64,000 nucleotides of DNA from Erythrocercus mccallii (Eukaryota; Chordata; Aves; Passeriformes; Dicruridae), in assembly GCA_013397435.1 (NCBI GenBank), contig VZRG01002529.1, forward strand, positions 34,810 through 98,809. Direction: 5' to 3'. The notes below the pieces were generated by a model that was given only the letters and a program-made list of their open reading frames with translations, ran no database searches and had not been told where the DNA came from. Numbering within the stretch: the stretch's first letter is position 1; each line of letters starts with the position of its first letter. Positions 35,901 to 47,104 of this stretch are shown in pieces. A program made the translations under genes and the position numbers.

Positions 35901-38900
35901 AGCTGTCACTTAATTGAGTCATTCTTTGAATTTGAAATTAGTCATCAGACTTATGCAAGGAGACAGCCTTAATATTTTTAGTGCCCTAGTCCAACCTTTT
36001 CAGCAACCCAGGCACGCACTGAAGTGCAACAGCTTAGTTGTATGACTACAAGTTGTATTGCCAATGACTACCTAAATGGCTTAAATATCTGGGATTGCTC
36101 TGTGGAGAAATAGGCTTACTATGTTAGACTGGCACTTCACTTAGCAAACCATGAGTCTGCCTCCTTTTGCCATGACCTTTGTGAATTATTCACCAGTTCT
36201 ACTCCCAAAAGGAGGTTTGAATTGTTGCTTCATTTGGTAATTTTACAAAGAATTACTTTTGAGAGCTCTGTTGTGGCATTGAGTTTTTGGTTCTGTATTC
36301 TCTTGCATTCAGTAGGAAGCAAAGCTGTTGGTTTTGTACAGTAAACTTCAGTCAGTGCAGCAGTAACAGGTTTTTGTCTAAGCAATCATCTTTTAATAGA
36401 CTACTGACTCTACAAATGAGAGCAATTAGAATATTGTCAATTAGGAAATACTGAATGGAACTGGTTTGTAAAGGCAATGTTTGGTATCAATGGTTTTTGG
36501 GTTTTATCATTAAGTAATGCATAGTTAAACTTGTTGAAAGTCTTGATCCTTGGAAAAGGTAGAGGGTTGTCAGTCTGGGGAAGAGCTGAAATGCACAAAG
36601 GTACTAGCTTAATATCTTCTGATTAATTTTCCCCTTATACTGTCTTCTAGATGTAAAAAAAAAGGTGCTGGTGTTACTTCTTGCAGTATTAAAAAGTTTT
36701 CATGAAGGCAACACCTGGTGAAATGTTCTACATGTTGCTTTGCTAAAGGTTGTATCAGTCAAAGGATCTAAATAGCCTGAAGTACTCATCTGTTTAATTT
36801 TGTCATTTTCAGAGTATTTTATCTAAAGAATTTCTGTATCTGTAAAGGTACAAGCTGTTAATGTGTTGCCACATGAAACTAACAGAATATTCAGGCTTTT
36901 GATGACTTCCTGATACAGATGAGCCAACTTAGGTATTACCATAAACAAGGTCACTGTTTAGTTAAGTGACTTTGCTTTTAAGAGAGATCTATTTTGTGGA
37001 AACAAAATCATGCCTGGATCTCCAAGCTAAAGTATTTGATGCAAACAAAATGTTTTGTCAGTGGTCTAAGTCTATATAAAGGGAGAGTCCTTTGTCTGTG
37101 TTCAGAAACTTGTCCCTGGGAATTTTTTCATGCTTGTACCTCCATACAACAGTGAGGAGGCAGTGAAGGAGGCAGTAGGCAGCATTATAATGCCAGACCA
37201 ACACTGCTGTGTTCTTTCAGTTACCTAGCTGTTACTGAGTGCACTGATTTTAAAACACGTCCTTGTATAGGGTACATGCAGATATGAGTATGGTTAACAG
37301 TTTAAGATGTACTAAAGTGCTTCATTTGTTTTGTATTCTTGCACTTACTGCCGAGTTATCTAGCTGGGAATGAATCATTTTTCATAATCATGCTAATTAA
37401 GCCATCCTTCTCAAATCCATCCTCTAGGATTACTTGAATAGCAGTGGCAAGCTGAACATAAGTTCTATTCTAGTTCTTTAGACACAATTCCTTTTCTTTT
37501 CATTTTTAAGGGAGTAAACCAGATTGACAATGATCTAAAAGCAAGAGCCTCGGCATACAATAATCTGAAAGGGAATCTTCAGAATTTGGAAAGAAAGAAT
37601 GCGTAAGTTGTATTATGTTTTGCTAATTTAGCCCAGGACCATTATCTAAGCATGAAAACTTAATAAAATGTGGAGTGATACAGGCTCTAAGCTTAATGTA
37701 TTTTTGAGGTGTTTATCCATCTTGAAGAGCAGCTGTCATAAAAGAACATTTATTACCAGCTGTCTGTTGGTGTTAACTTACTTGTGACTGAAAAGCAATT
37801 AAGAAATCACAAAAGCATGTACAAGTAGCATAAATTGCTTGAACTTTTGAGAGGAGCTTGCTGTTGGTGGTGTGTTACACTGTTGCTTAGGTGTCTTGTC
37901 TAAATAAGAAAGTCCTTCCTTCACACCAGCTTAACTGGTGTTTTTCCCTCAGAATTTACCAGCAGAGACAGCTGTTGTGTACACGCAGATAATAAATTAA
38001 ACAAGGACTGCGTGTTGTCTTGTCACGTACATGTGATGAATATCTGAAATACGGTCAAGGTACAGTAGTTCTTCTGTGCAAATGTGGTTGATTAATGTGC
38101 CTGAACCCTGCCATTACAGTGAATGGCACAAGCCTGCTGGCTGATTCAGAACCATGGGTCATGCCAATGACAGTACGTGACAGGCTGTTTAGGAGTGAGA
38201 CAAGTTCTGTGCCAAGCCATGGCAGTTTGTCAGCTGAATGCCATTAAACCTATTTGTGTTCTTGGTCTTTATGAATATGAGGAAATATACTGCTTTAAGT
38301 TTTTATTGATATTTTGTGTGTAGATCTGTACTACATTAGTTGTAACTCTGAGGCTCCATGTACTAGAATCCACAGTTAATGGTTTTAATGGTTCTTGCAG
38401 TTTTAAATAACTGCATATTTAAATCAAGGCAAGTTGGCCACTTAAGTGTGTCATGTATTTGGAATACAGAAATGACGCACAGCAGTGGAACTACTGATAA
38501 AAATGTCAGTGACTGTGGACAGTGAGATATAAAATGCTTATAAGGACATTTTGCTTGCTCTGCTAATAGCAATTGTGTAGGTAAAATGTATTTTTGAGAA
38601 TGCTGTATTATCAAGCACTGGAAACTGTTATCCAGACAAACTCAATTCTTAAATTGAATTTGTCTGGTTAAATAAGTATTAAGTATGTAATTGTTCTGGC
38701 TGTCTTTGTTTCTCTGCAGGGGAAGCTTGCTAACCAGAAGTCTTGCTGATATTGTAAAGAAAGAGGACTTCGTACTTGATTCAGAATATTTGGTCACATT
38801 ATTAGTGATTGTGCCGAAGTAAGTTTATTCATCCTAAGAACAGAATACAATAAGAAATATAAATCAAATTACAGATCTCACAAGCCTATAATAGCGTAAG

Positions 38901-41900
38901 AATGACATTACTTGCGGCTTTCCTGGATGAGCAAACAGAACTGTTAAGATGCTCAGGAGAGATAAGTGAGCGTCTGTGCCTGTGTTCCTTGTTCACAAAA
39001 ACTCCTCAGAAGGACTGCTGGGTGCTCATCAATTTCTTGAAGAAACTGGAGATTAGATTTATGTCTCTTATGCAGTGTTTGCAATGACTAGTCATGTTCC
39101 AGATGGTGTCCTTAAAAAAAATAAGCGCTGAGTAAAAACATGACTTGTTTTACATTAGAAGGCTTAATCATTAAATTATCCTGGTTAGGACTATGCCAAC
39201 TTTCACCACTTAGTGAACTCTTTACTGCTTTGCTCTGCACGTTTTTTAGATTGCCTGAACACTGTTTTGGTTTTTTTTACTTACCTAAGTCTCTGCTGTT
39301 GGAACCCTGCTTACGTCCTGTCAGAGGCTTGCTGGGGGATCAGGCTGTTCTTATTTGAAATATTTGAGCAACAGAAATCTCATGTTTTCCCCTGGTCAAG
39401 GAAAGTGGTGAAACAGATGCCCGCAAAACTGTTGTAAAATGAGAAAACGGCCCTTGACTGTCTTTCTGGAACTGCAAGCAAAGACAGCTTCTGATTTATG
39501 AAAAGCCCACTGGCTCTCTTTACCACAGGAACCAGTAGAGTCTGTCACATGTCAAACTGTGGTGAAGGAAAAACAGTTTTGTAATGGCTTTAGCCGAAAG
39601 CAGATGGTTAGAATATCTCAGCTGTTATTTTTCTTTGACTTGTTTTTGCTGTTGAAAGGATGGAACCTCTTCACAACCAACTACAGAAAGGCAGAGCTTC
39701 CAAAATTCCCAGTCCTTCAGACAAGTGCAGGACTGTAGGGAACCTGTTTATAATTGTGGAAGAAGTATTCCTCTGCTCAAAAGAGCAGAGTTGCATGAGA
39801 CGTTTCTGATTAACCTTGACAGTTAATTCTGTTGGGTCCCCTGAGATCTGTACTTAATGATGATTTAATTTCATAGTGCTTTGACTTAAAAGATGTTGCA
39901 CTTGTAAACTGACATGAATACTGAAAATATGTTTCTTTTGCCATCATTGTAGTTTATTTATCAATAATTATAAAAGCAGCATGAGGAGAACTGAGCATTT
40001 CTTCAGTCTTGCGTATTTCTGACAACCTACACCTGAGATGGAAGATGTGATGATTAAATGTTTTTACTTTAAAAAAAAAACCTTGATCCATTAATCTCAG
40101 ATTAAAAGTCTAACAATAACCTGTGTATTCTCTAGATTAAATTACAATGACTGGGTTAAGCAGTATGAAACACTGGCAGAGATGGTTGTACCACGTTCCA
40201 GCAAGTAAGTTGTTAAATGCTAAATCTCATATTTGCATGTGCTGTGTTTCAGGACTGTTCTTTATCTAGAAAGACTTTGAATTTTAAAGATTGGTCAAAA
40301 ACTTATCAGTATATCTAACTTTATAGCTTCATCTGATCAAATAATTGAGGAAAGATTCAAATGAACTCTAGGGTTTACAAAGTTATCAAACTTATGTGAG
40401 AAGAGTAAGAGAATTGAAAAGTTAATCTAGTTCTGGTGAGATATATTCAACTTCTAGCTGGAGTTTGGTGAAGATAAGCAACAAATGCTGGCTGCTGGCC
40501 TGTGAGCTTTAGGTCTCTATTCACAGGACATGAAACAAGTTTTATGAATTCTTTGAAAACTTCCAATAGAATGGAGAGCTGGAAGTGTGAATGGTTTTGT
40601 TGTGTACAGAAAAAGGTAATTTGTCTCTTTGGGTCCCTGGTATCAAGCTGATGCTAAGTGCTGTGGTGGGCAAGATTAAACCACTTTAGCAACCTTTAGT
40701 AACCACATCGAAGATAAAGTCCACACCTAGCACAAAGCATCGGTTTGTGGTTAATTTTACGTGACAGACTGAGGTTTTGATCAGGCAAATCTGATATTAC
40801 TGGTTCTGTGCCAGTAAAAGATCTGATCTTGCTCTGATAGCTTCACATTTGGAAGACCTGCTAGTGGTTCTTATTTAATTATTGGGAAACCATGGCCTAG
40901 GGCTAGCTTAAGAAAAGGCAACTTGTTAAACTGTTGGATAATGCTTGTGTTGAACACAGTATAACATTGAGGAACGGTCTAAATCTGTTCAAGCTTTTTG
41001 TTCCTAAGGTAAAGCCTCAAAATAAGCAATATTATTTTTAATTATAGAATAGTAAATCTAGGGGTCATCTTTACAGCCTAAGAAACATTTTCTTTTGCCA
41101 ACCTGTATCTTTTTAATTTGTGTACTTTTCTATTTTATATGCATTTCATTTTTCTTTAAAACACACATTTCTAATAAATATGTAGTCCAAACATTTCAGT
41201 ACTAAACCAGCTTCAGTTGCTTTTTTTTGTTAAATAATTTTTAATTTGAATAAATATTGTATGAAGTGGTTTAGTGTGATGAAGACTCTGAATGTGAATT
41301 GTAAGCTGCCATCATTTATGAAGGGAGTAATTAAGAGCAGTCATTTACATTCTGTATGAGGTGCTTAATTTGGGAATTAAATCCTGTATAATTATCTACA
41401 TTTATGTCTTGCCTTGTAGCAATAAAATGCAACATGTGGTACTGTGTGACTGATGTGTGCTGACTTGAACCTGATTAATTCTGACACTTGGTTTGTTTTC
41501 TTTCTGTGTAGTGTACTCTTTGAGGACCAAGACAGCTACCTTTGTAATGTCACCTTGTTCAGGAAGGCAGTGGATGACTTCAAGCACAAAGCCAGGGAGT
41601 ATAAGTAAGGGGGGGTTTGTGTGCTTTCTATCTCTCATGCTTTGAAGGATCTCTAGGTAGGTACTTTTGATTTTATTCACTTCCAAATGCAGATTTATGG
41701 TCCGTGATTTCCAGTACAATGAAGAAGAGATGAAAGCTGATAAAGAAGAAATGAATAGACTGTCAACTGACAAGAAGAAACAGTTTGTAAGTCTTAATAA
41801 ACTGGTCATTATAGAAATGTGAGACATCTAAGAGACTTGTTATTACTACATAAAAATTTCATGAAGCTGTGATTCAGAGAAAGCATTGTAAGGCTGACAT

Positions 41901-44683
41901 GATGTAGCCAGTCTGCCACCCAGCTAATCTGCTCCGGGATAATTGAATTTCCTGCAGCACAAGTGCTCCTCAGTGCATTAAACCGAGGTATTGCAGCTGA
42001 TAATGTTTGAAGTTTGAGAATGGACAAGTATTTGAATTACATAATCAGGTATTACTAAAATGATCTTTAATATATTTAGATCATGACAACTAAGATGGGG
42101 AGCTGAAGAGACAATGGGAAGTCTCATTAAATGTCTCTTTACTTCATATCAAAACACTCTCGAGCCATTATGTCCGTAGTGAACTCTTGTCTTTAACTTG
42201 TCTTTTATTATGATGGTACAGATATTGAGTAGCTGCTCAAAGAGGCATAATGGGCTGATTCTTTTTCTGATGTTTGAATAGCTTACTTTTTTTCCCCTCT
42301 TCTCTTTCACAGGGGCCTCTGGTTCGGTGGCTGAAAGTTAATTTCAGTGAAGCTTTCATTGCATGGATTCATGTGAAAGCATTACGTGTTTTTGTTGAAT
42401 CTGTTTTAAGGTAATGAGGCAGATTTAAATAGTGATTTTCTTCCTAGACTTGGTAAGAATTTATATCTAGCTTGGGTTTACCAAACTGAAGCATATGAAT
42501 GCTACTCTTCTGGGAAGGAGGAAGCAAAAAGTAGGGCAGTAAGAAATAGGTGGTGGCAATAGCTCTTGTTGTCAGTTGTGAAATATTTGAGGTAGATAAT
42601 TGTGTATCTTCCCCTTGGATAGTCTTTACTATTGCTTTAGGAGTTACAGATACTCTTATGTAGCAGAGAGACATATTTGCTGATTTTTAGGTTACTTTGT
42701 GAGCTGCTTGTAACAAGAACTAACTACATCTTATATTTAAGTGGCAAATTGACATAGTTCAGAATAAAAACTATTTGGGCTTTCAGTAACATAGTTTAAC
42801 ATAATGAAATGTATGCTTTTTCTTTAAGACATGCCTTTTGTAGTCTAAACTTTTCAGTATTAAACCACTCAATATTCTAAGTAGAAAATTTATCTGCTTT
42901 TTGTCTTCATACTGTCCACAAGTGTGTTACTAGTCAAGAACAGCAGTAATTGTTCTGCAAAGGAAGGACCTATATTTTTTATAGCTGAAGACGTTCCTGC
43001 CATGGTCAGCAAAGGGCAAGGTGTTTTTAGCCTTTTTGATAAGTCATCATAATGGAGAAAAACAGAGGAGTAAAAGAAAACAAATCACACGAACTTGCAT
43101 TTGTGCTGCTATGGCCTTGTTGTGAAGACAAAACTTGAGTAAAGGGGAAAGCTGAACTTGATTGGAATGTTGGCAGCTGTTTCCACACTCCTAGAAAGGA
43201 GGATTAGGTAGAAACTGCATTGTCCACCAAGTGTCATAAGCAAGTAAACTAATGGAGTGTTCAAAATTTAGTCTGAATGTTCAGGTAACATTGAGAATGA
43301 TGCTAAATACTCCAGGATTTAAAACTATTTAAAAAATACTTTTGCTTCAGTTTTGTTATTTTAAACTTGAAGTTCTACTTTTTTTATGCCTTATGAATTG
43401 TAGACACAAAATGGTTATGCAAAAATAGAAATGAGCAGAATTTCCTCTTCAGCAATAGGATTCTTTCTCAAAATAAAATTTTGCTTTGAATTATGGAAGA
43501 AGGTTTATTTCAGCTTTTCCATAGTTTTCTACTTGACTTCCTCAGGTATGGTTTGCCAGTTAACTTCCAGGCAATGCTGCTTCAGCCTAATAAGAAAACA
43601 ATGAAGAAACTGAGGGAAGTTCTGTATGACTTATACAAACATCTTGACAGCAGTGCAGCAGCTATCATTGATGTAAGTACTTTTTAACTGCTACTAGTAT
43701 GTTTAAACAAAGCAAAAAGTCTACTGGCATCATTAAAAAGCTGTACCTCTCCATATTCTTCATTTTCTCACAGTACAGAGAATTTTTTCTCTTAAAAAAA
43801 TGCTGCTTCTGTTTTACACTTTTGCAAGGCAGATGGTATTTAAAGTTGCAACCAATATATTTGAAGAGCTGTCTGGTTTAAAAGTCACATGTAATTTCTT
43901 CTTATTGTGTTTTTTCCTGCTACTGATAAAAAGATACAGACTGCAAGTTAGCATAGTAGTCCTCTGCTGAAGAAGGCTGAATCATTGTCAAAATGGAATC
44001 AGCCTTTCCATCTGTAGAAGTCTCATTTTCATATGGAAAACTGGTTTGTTGGGAAGATTATTCTACTAATTTGCCTTGTATTGAAAAGCAGTGATTTTCA
44101 TAGTTAAAAGCAAACTAAAGATACCATGAGTTTAGCTGAATTAAAAAGATTCTTAACATTATATTGAATGTAATGTATTTCCAGGCTTTTTGTGGAAAGA
44201 GGGTGTGAGACAATTCAGATGAAAATGAAAGATGCTGAACTTATGTAACTTCCTGGATCATTCAGCACCCTATAACATTCTTATCAGAAACTGATAGTGT
44301 TTAGATGTAGTAGTAATGATGTGTTTGCTATAGCAATGGATGTGAATTATTGAGACATAACTACTTAAATTTTGAAAAAGCACTTTGTGTTTTCTTTTGA
44401 AAAATATTGTTAGTCATTTGTCAAAGTTCTAACTTTACCTGTTATTTAAACAGTCACTTGAATGTGAAAATTTAAACTTGAAGTCTTACCTGGCCTGTTT
44501 GCTTCTAAAACACATGAATATTTCATCTATTTCTTAATAGGAGTCTGAATTGTGAGAGTATAACTGGTTTCAAAACTTTGTTTGCAGGCAACTATGGATA
44601 TTCCGGGTTTAAACCTCAGCCAGCAGGAGTACTACCCATATGTGTATTACAAGATCGATTGTAATTTGCTGGAATTCAAGTAA
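29709..44683 (+). CDS. ATP6V1C1: V-type proton ATPase subunit C1, complete 12-exon coding region
   Basis: The twelve coding exons are 29709-29840, 31955-32022, 32925-33010, 33736-33830, 37511-37602, 38720-38818, 40136-40204, 41512-41604, 41693-41786, 42313-42410, 43546-43672 and 44588-44683. All introns are GT-AG and all phases agree. The product has 382 residues, starts [15 protein letters not shown] and ends [12 protein letters not shown], and closely matches vertebrate C1 throughout. Subunit C belongs to the cytosolic V1 sector. It links peripheral stalks to subunit a of the membrane Vo sector, and its release accompanies reversible V1-Vo disassembly. In the known fold the N- and C-terminal parts form the foot and the middle forms the head. 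There is no signal peptide or membrane segment, as expected. No insert like that of the C2a isoform is present. No frameshift or internal stop was seen. Confidence 0.97.
29841..31954 (+). other. ATP6V1C1: ATP6V1C1 intron between exons 2 and 3
   Basis: This 2114-bp GT-AG intron begins GTATGT and ends TGCTTCTAG. It contains no recognised mobile element or RNA gene. The frames at 30661-30879 and 31340-31576 on the - strand have no family signature. Confidence 0.85.
31955..32022 (+). CDS. ATP6V1C1: ATP6V1C1 exon 3, residues 45-67
   Basis: Encodes [20 protein letters not shown] and the following VE. The acceptor is CTTCTAG and the donor GTAACA. The exon ends with AG, the first two bases of the Ser67 codon, which is completed by T from exon 4. 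Confidence 0.97.
32023..32924 (+). other. ATP6V1C1: ATP6V1C1 intron between exons 3 and 4
   Basis: This 902-bp intron has its last 100 bases occupied almost entirely by the TATC/TTTC microsatellite at 32825-32920. There is no AG between about 32792 and the acceptor at 32923-32924. A branch-point-like TTTAT with A at 32824 lies just before the repeat. Confidence 0.9.
32825..32920. repeat. Compound (TATC)13(TTTC)10 microsatellite at a splice acceptor
   Basis: Thirteen TATC units (32825-32876) run directly into ten TTTC units (32877-32916) and then TTTTTCAG. The repeat thus supplies the polypyrimidine tract of the exon 4 acceptor of ATP6V1C1. Copy number is expected to vary between individuals. 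Confidence 0.95.
32925..33010 (+). CDS. ATP6V1C1: ATP6V1C1 exon 4, residues 67-96
   Basis: Encodes [20 protein letters not shown] and then QENLLANG. The acceptor TTTTTCAG is formed by the adjoining microsatellite, and the donor is GTAAAG. The exon ends with G, the first base of the Val96 codon. Confidence 0.97.
33011..33735 (+). other. ATP6V1C1: ATP6V1C1 intron between exons 4 and 5
   Basis: This 725-bp GT-AG intron carries a CR1 fragment at about 33088-33208 in the sense orientation of the gene. Nothing else was recognised. Confidence 0.85.
33088..33208 (+). mobile_element. CR1 LINE ORF2 fragment in an intron
   Basis: Translation of the + strand gives [20 protein letters not shown] and then [17 protein letters not shown]. 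This is typical of the C-terminal part of CR1 reverse transcriptase (recalled pattern: [15 protein letters not shown]). About 120 bp remain, so it is a non-functional remnant. It could easily be mistaken for a coding exon. Confidence 0.8.
33736..33830 (+). CDS. ATP6V1C1: ATP6V1C1 exon 5, residues 96-127
   Basis: Encodes [20 protein letters not shown] and then [11 protein letters not shown]. The acceptor is AATTTTAG and the donor GTAAGG, leaving phase 0. Confidence 0.97.
33831..37510 (+). other. ATP6V1C1: ATP6V1C1 intron between exons 5 and 6
   Basis: The longest intron between coding exons, 3680 bp, from GTAAGG to ATTTTTAAG. No CR1, LTR, RNA gene or additional exon was recognised. The - strand frames at 34370-34720 and 35323-35571 show no family signature. 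Confidence 0.85.
37511..37602 (+). CDS. ATP6V1C1: ATP6V1C1 exon 6, residues 128-158
   Basis: Encodes [20 protein letters not shown] and then [10 protein letters not shown], a region expected to be helical. The acceptor is TTTTTAAG and the donor GTAAGT. The exon ends with GC of the Ala158 codon. Confidence 0.97.
37603..38719 (+). other. ATP6V1C1: ATP6V1C1 intron between exons 6 and 7
   Basis: 1117 bp, GTAAGT to TCTCTGCAG. No repeat or RNA gene recognised. Confidence 0.85.
38720..38818 (+). CDS. ATP6V1C1: ATP6V1C1 exon 7, residues 158-191
   Basis: Encodes [20 protein letters not shown] and then [12 protein letters not shown], leading into the middle (head) part of the subunit. The acceptor is TCTGCAG and the donor GTAAGT. 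The exon ends with AA of the Lys191 codon. Confidence 0.97.
38819..40135 (+). other. ATP6V1C1: ATP6V1C1 intron between exons 7 and 8
   Basis: 1317 bp, GTAAGT to TCTCTAG. Open frames at 38902-39437 are unspliced chance frames with no family signature. No mobile element recognised. Confidence 0.85.
40136..40204 (+). CDS. ATP6V1C1: ATP6V1C1 exon 8, residues 191-214
   Basis: Encodes [20 protein letters not shown] and then SS. The exon is only 69 bp. The acceptor is TTCTCTAG and the donor GTAAGT. It ends with AA of the Asn214 codon. Confidence 0.96.
40205..41511 (+). other. ATP6V1C1: ATP6V1C1 intron between exons 8 and 9
   Basis: 1307 bp, GTAAGT to TCTGTGTAG, AT-rich in its second half. No feature recognised. 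Confidence 0.85.
41512..41604 (+). CDS. ATP6V1C1: ATP6V1C1 exon 9, residues 214-245
   Basis: Encodes [20 protein letters not shown] and then [10 protein letters not shown]. The acceptor is CTGTGTAG and the donor GTAAGG. The exon ends with AA of the Lys245 codon. Confidence 0.97.
41605..41692 (+). other. ATP6V1C1: ATP6V1C1 short intron (88 bp) between exons 9 and 10
   Basis: Runs from GTAAGG to AAATGCAG and is the shortest intron of the gene, close to the practical minimum for a vertebrate intron. Confidence 0.93.
41693..41786 (+). CDS. ATP6V1C1: ATP6V1C1 exon 10, residues 245-276
   Basis: Encodes [20 protein letters not shown] and then [11 protein letters not shown], a highly charged segment expected to be helical. 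The acceptor is AAATGCAG and the donor GTAAGT, leaving phase 0. Confidence 0.97.
41787..42312 (+). other. ATP6V1C1: ATP6V1C1 intron between exons 10 and 11
   Basis: 526 bp, GTAAGT to TTTCACAG. No extra exon was recognised, in line with the C1 rather than the C2 isoform. Confidence 0.85.
42313..42410 (+). CDS. ATP6V1C1: ATP6V1C1 exon 11, residues 277-309
   Basis: Encodes [20 protein letters not shown] and then [12 protein letters not shown], one of the most conserved parts of subunit C. The acceptor is TTTCACAG and the donor GTAATG. The exon ends with AG of the Arg309 codon. Confidence 0.97.
42411..43545 (+). other. ATP6V1C1: ATP6V1C1 intron between exons 11 and 12
   Basis: 1135 bp, GTAATG to CTTCCTCAG. 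No feature recognised. Confidence 0.85.
43546..43672 (+). CDS. ATP6V1C1: ATP6V1C1 exon 12, residues 309-351
   Basis: Encodes [20 protein letters not shown] and then [20 protein letters not shown] and ID. The acceptor is TTCCTCAG and the donor GTAAGT, leaving phase 0. The frame that runs upstream to 43493 is intronic. Confidence 0.97.
43673..44587 (+). other. ATP6V1C1: ATP6V1C1 intron between exons 12 and 13
   Basis: 915 bp, GTAAGT to TTTGCAG. The short frame at 43699-43881 is chance. No feature recognised. Confidence 0.85.
44588..44683 (+). CDS. ATP6V1C1: ATP6V1C1 exon 13 (last coding exon), residues 352-382 and stop
   Basis: Encodes [20 protein letters not shown] and then [11 protein letters not shown], followed by TAA at 44681-44683. 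This is the conserved C terminus of subunit C1. The exon is coding at its 5' end and continues as the 3' untranslated region. Confidence 0.97.
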   Translation, partial: ATMDIPGLNLSQQEYYPYVYYKIDCNLLEFK

Positions 44684-45195
44684 AAGTTCCCTAACATGAC
44701 AATCTTCTCAGTGTTGGTGTAAACAAACAGAAGTGAGGTTGAAGTATAGTAATACTTTTAACATTCTACTAATCATATGCTTGCTTCTTATGTTAGGTGA
44801 ATTGAACACACCGTGGTCCATCTCTAGACATTTTCTTTTTAAAGAACAGTGTAGGTAACCAGCTTTTAATTGACTATGTCTGTAAATGTATATTGAGAGA
44901 ATTTAAGTATTTATAAACAGAGTGATTTATTTAAGGAAAAGCTTATCCCTCTTTCATATGGTGGTCTGTGTTAATTCCATTTACTGTTGTTTATAAAAAA
45001 CTTGTTTACAGAAGACTAGTGTAAATGTTCATGGCCATTTTGTTCATTTGATTTAGTAGATACAACTGTGTTAACATTGTTGAACTGTGATGTAAAGTAT
45101 GTAAAATTGGTATGAAATCGTGCTTTCTGAATGGTTTAAAATTACAATTGATGCACTGTAAACACAGGGAAAATAAACATACCTGTGCAAATGTG
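44684..45195 (+). other. ATP6V1C1: ATP6V1C1 3' untranslated region (proximal form)
   Basis: AT-rich sequence follows the stop codon without another splice signal. The end is estimated from the AATAAA at 45172, with cleavage expected some 15-25 bp later near TGTGCAAATGTGTC. A longer form using a downstream site is possible. Confidence 0.65.
45172..45177 (+). promoter_or_regulatory. ATP6V1C1: AATAAA polyadenylation signal of ATP6V1C1
   Basis: A canonical hexamer 489 bp after the stop codon, followed by TG-rich sequence (about 45182-45198). Confidence 0.7.
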
Positions 45196-46639
45196 TCACT
45201 TTCTTGTACCACATAAAATTGCAGATACTTGTGTCTAAACTGAAGCAATGTGATAAGTCTTTAATAGTGCTGCATCCTGCATGCACTGGTACAGAAATGT
45301 GATTGGCTTCAACACAAGTACTTTTGAGAGATGCAGGACTTGGTTTTGCTTTGTGCAGAAAGGCTCAAGTATGTTGTTTGGCCACCACACATGTGTATGA
45401 ATGTTTTTCACGTTTGTATCTTTGTGACTGTAAAGAAAAGATGTGAGACAATTATTGGGAAGATGATGGCAAGCTGGGATAATAAGCTAGGCTGAGCTGG
45501 GATTTTGATAATTCTTTGTTCTTTTCAGTCAGTTGAAACTTGAGACTATTTGATGGCTTTGAATACTGTGCTATTAGATGCTCATTTTTTTTTGCGACAT
45601 CTGTTCTACCACACCAGGAATATGATGGCTTCCTTTTAATGTGCATGGAGAGGAGTTGTTTATTTCAGTAGCAGCTATTACAAGTATTCTACCTGTCTGA
45701 GCAGCTAAATATGCAGTAAAAGCTGCACTACTGTTTAAAACTGGCTTTAATCAAGAGCGAGACTGGAGGAGTGCTGATTTGTCAAAATTAGTATTTGAAG
45801 TAACCACTGTAGTCTTTTCTCGTTTAATTCCTAACTGAAAATACCAGTGCTGTGGCTTCAAGCAGCATAGCGCTTTCAGCTGTGGGATCTCTGATCATAA
45901 CCCAGCAGCACCTCTGAGGAATTGGCTAACCTTGTAAGCCTACATTGAGATCTCTAATTATTAAAAGAGAAGTCTAGCTTTTGAGTGCAAGAGTTGCATC
46001 TAGTTACTGATTTTGATGGGGTTTGGTGTCTATGAAAATATTTGCTGTGTAAATTTGTATTTTCTTCCTATTTTTATAGACAGAAAGGGAAATAGTGAGA
46101 TCAGGTGTCCTGTAGTGGTCAAATTTCTGCTTCTCCCACTTCTCATTTCCTTACAGAAGATAACAGCTGTTTACTCTGTTATCCAGGTTATTAAAGTGTG
46201 CCCAGGTGGAAGAGGTTTTCCCACCCAGCTCTGCCTCTTCCACTGGCTTTTGTTACTGCTGCACACAAAGGTCATCATCTTGGTTCTGAGCCCACTATAA
46301 CATGTACATTACTTAAAGGTAAAGAGGGTTTTTTTTCCTGCCTCTCTAATAACAGGAGGAATCAGGCTAAATTGTTGTCTCTGTTCTTCACCTTAGTTCT
46401 GTTTTGATTTTGTTTGCAAAACCTTTCCACTCACAGTGTCGGTAAGGGCTTAGGTTTCCAGTAAGCACTGTATGAAATGCTTTGCTGTGTGTTTGACCCT
46501 GTTCAAGATACTGGTGCCTGCTCAATCAGCCTTAGATCCTTCTGAAATGAAGGGAAGCAAAGGGCAGGTCGACAACAGAATGACACCACCATCCAAAGTG
46601 AGGGAAGCAGTCAATATGCTGAAAAACAGACCTGGAAAT
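45196..46639. other. 3' flank of ATP6V1C1, no recognised gene
   Basis: Unique-looking sequence that may include a longer 3' untranslated region. The frames at 46013-46407 lack family signatures. Confidence 0.5.
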
Positions 46640-47104
46640 GCTGCAGAAATGGGCTGACAGGTACTGCATGGACTTCAGCAAAGAGAATTGCCAAGTCCAG
46701 TGCTAGGGGACAAATAACTACTATGCCCCAGTCTGGGCTGCGTGTGGACTATGCAGGAAGCAACACTGCAGAGAAGTGCTCAGTATTTGGCAATTGTAAA
46801 ATCATGTCTGGGCTCTATAATGCAAGAAAATGGAGTAGCACAATGGAGAAAGTCCAGTGGAAGCTACCCAAGCTTGTCAGGGAGGGGGATCATGTGACAG
46901 TGTGACTGGGAGAATCGTGTCTCTCCATGCTGGGGAAGAGATGGGAAAAGCTAAGAGCAGATTTTACTGATATGTACAGCTGGTTGAACAGAGGATACGG
47001 AGAAGATGGAGCCTTCTGGTGTGCCTGAGCACTTCTCAGAGGTACATGGCAATAAGGAGAGGCAAAGGATGCAAATTTGAATGTGAGAAATTCTCACTGG
47101 AAGC
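46640..47104 (+). mobile_element. CR1 LINE remnant, strongly degraded
   Basis: Comparison with the CR1 pattern recalled from memory shows AAATGGGCTGACAGG, then ATTGCCAAGTCC, CCCCAGTCTGGGCTG, GCAGAGAAG and, later, GAAGATGGAGCC and GAATGTGAGAAATTC in the correct CR1 order. The frame is broken many times. It ends abruptly where the LTR at 47105 begins, which suggests the LTR was inserted into or beside it. Confidence 0.55.
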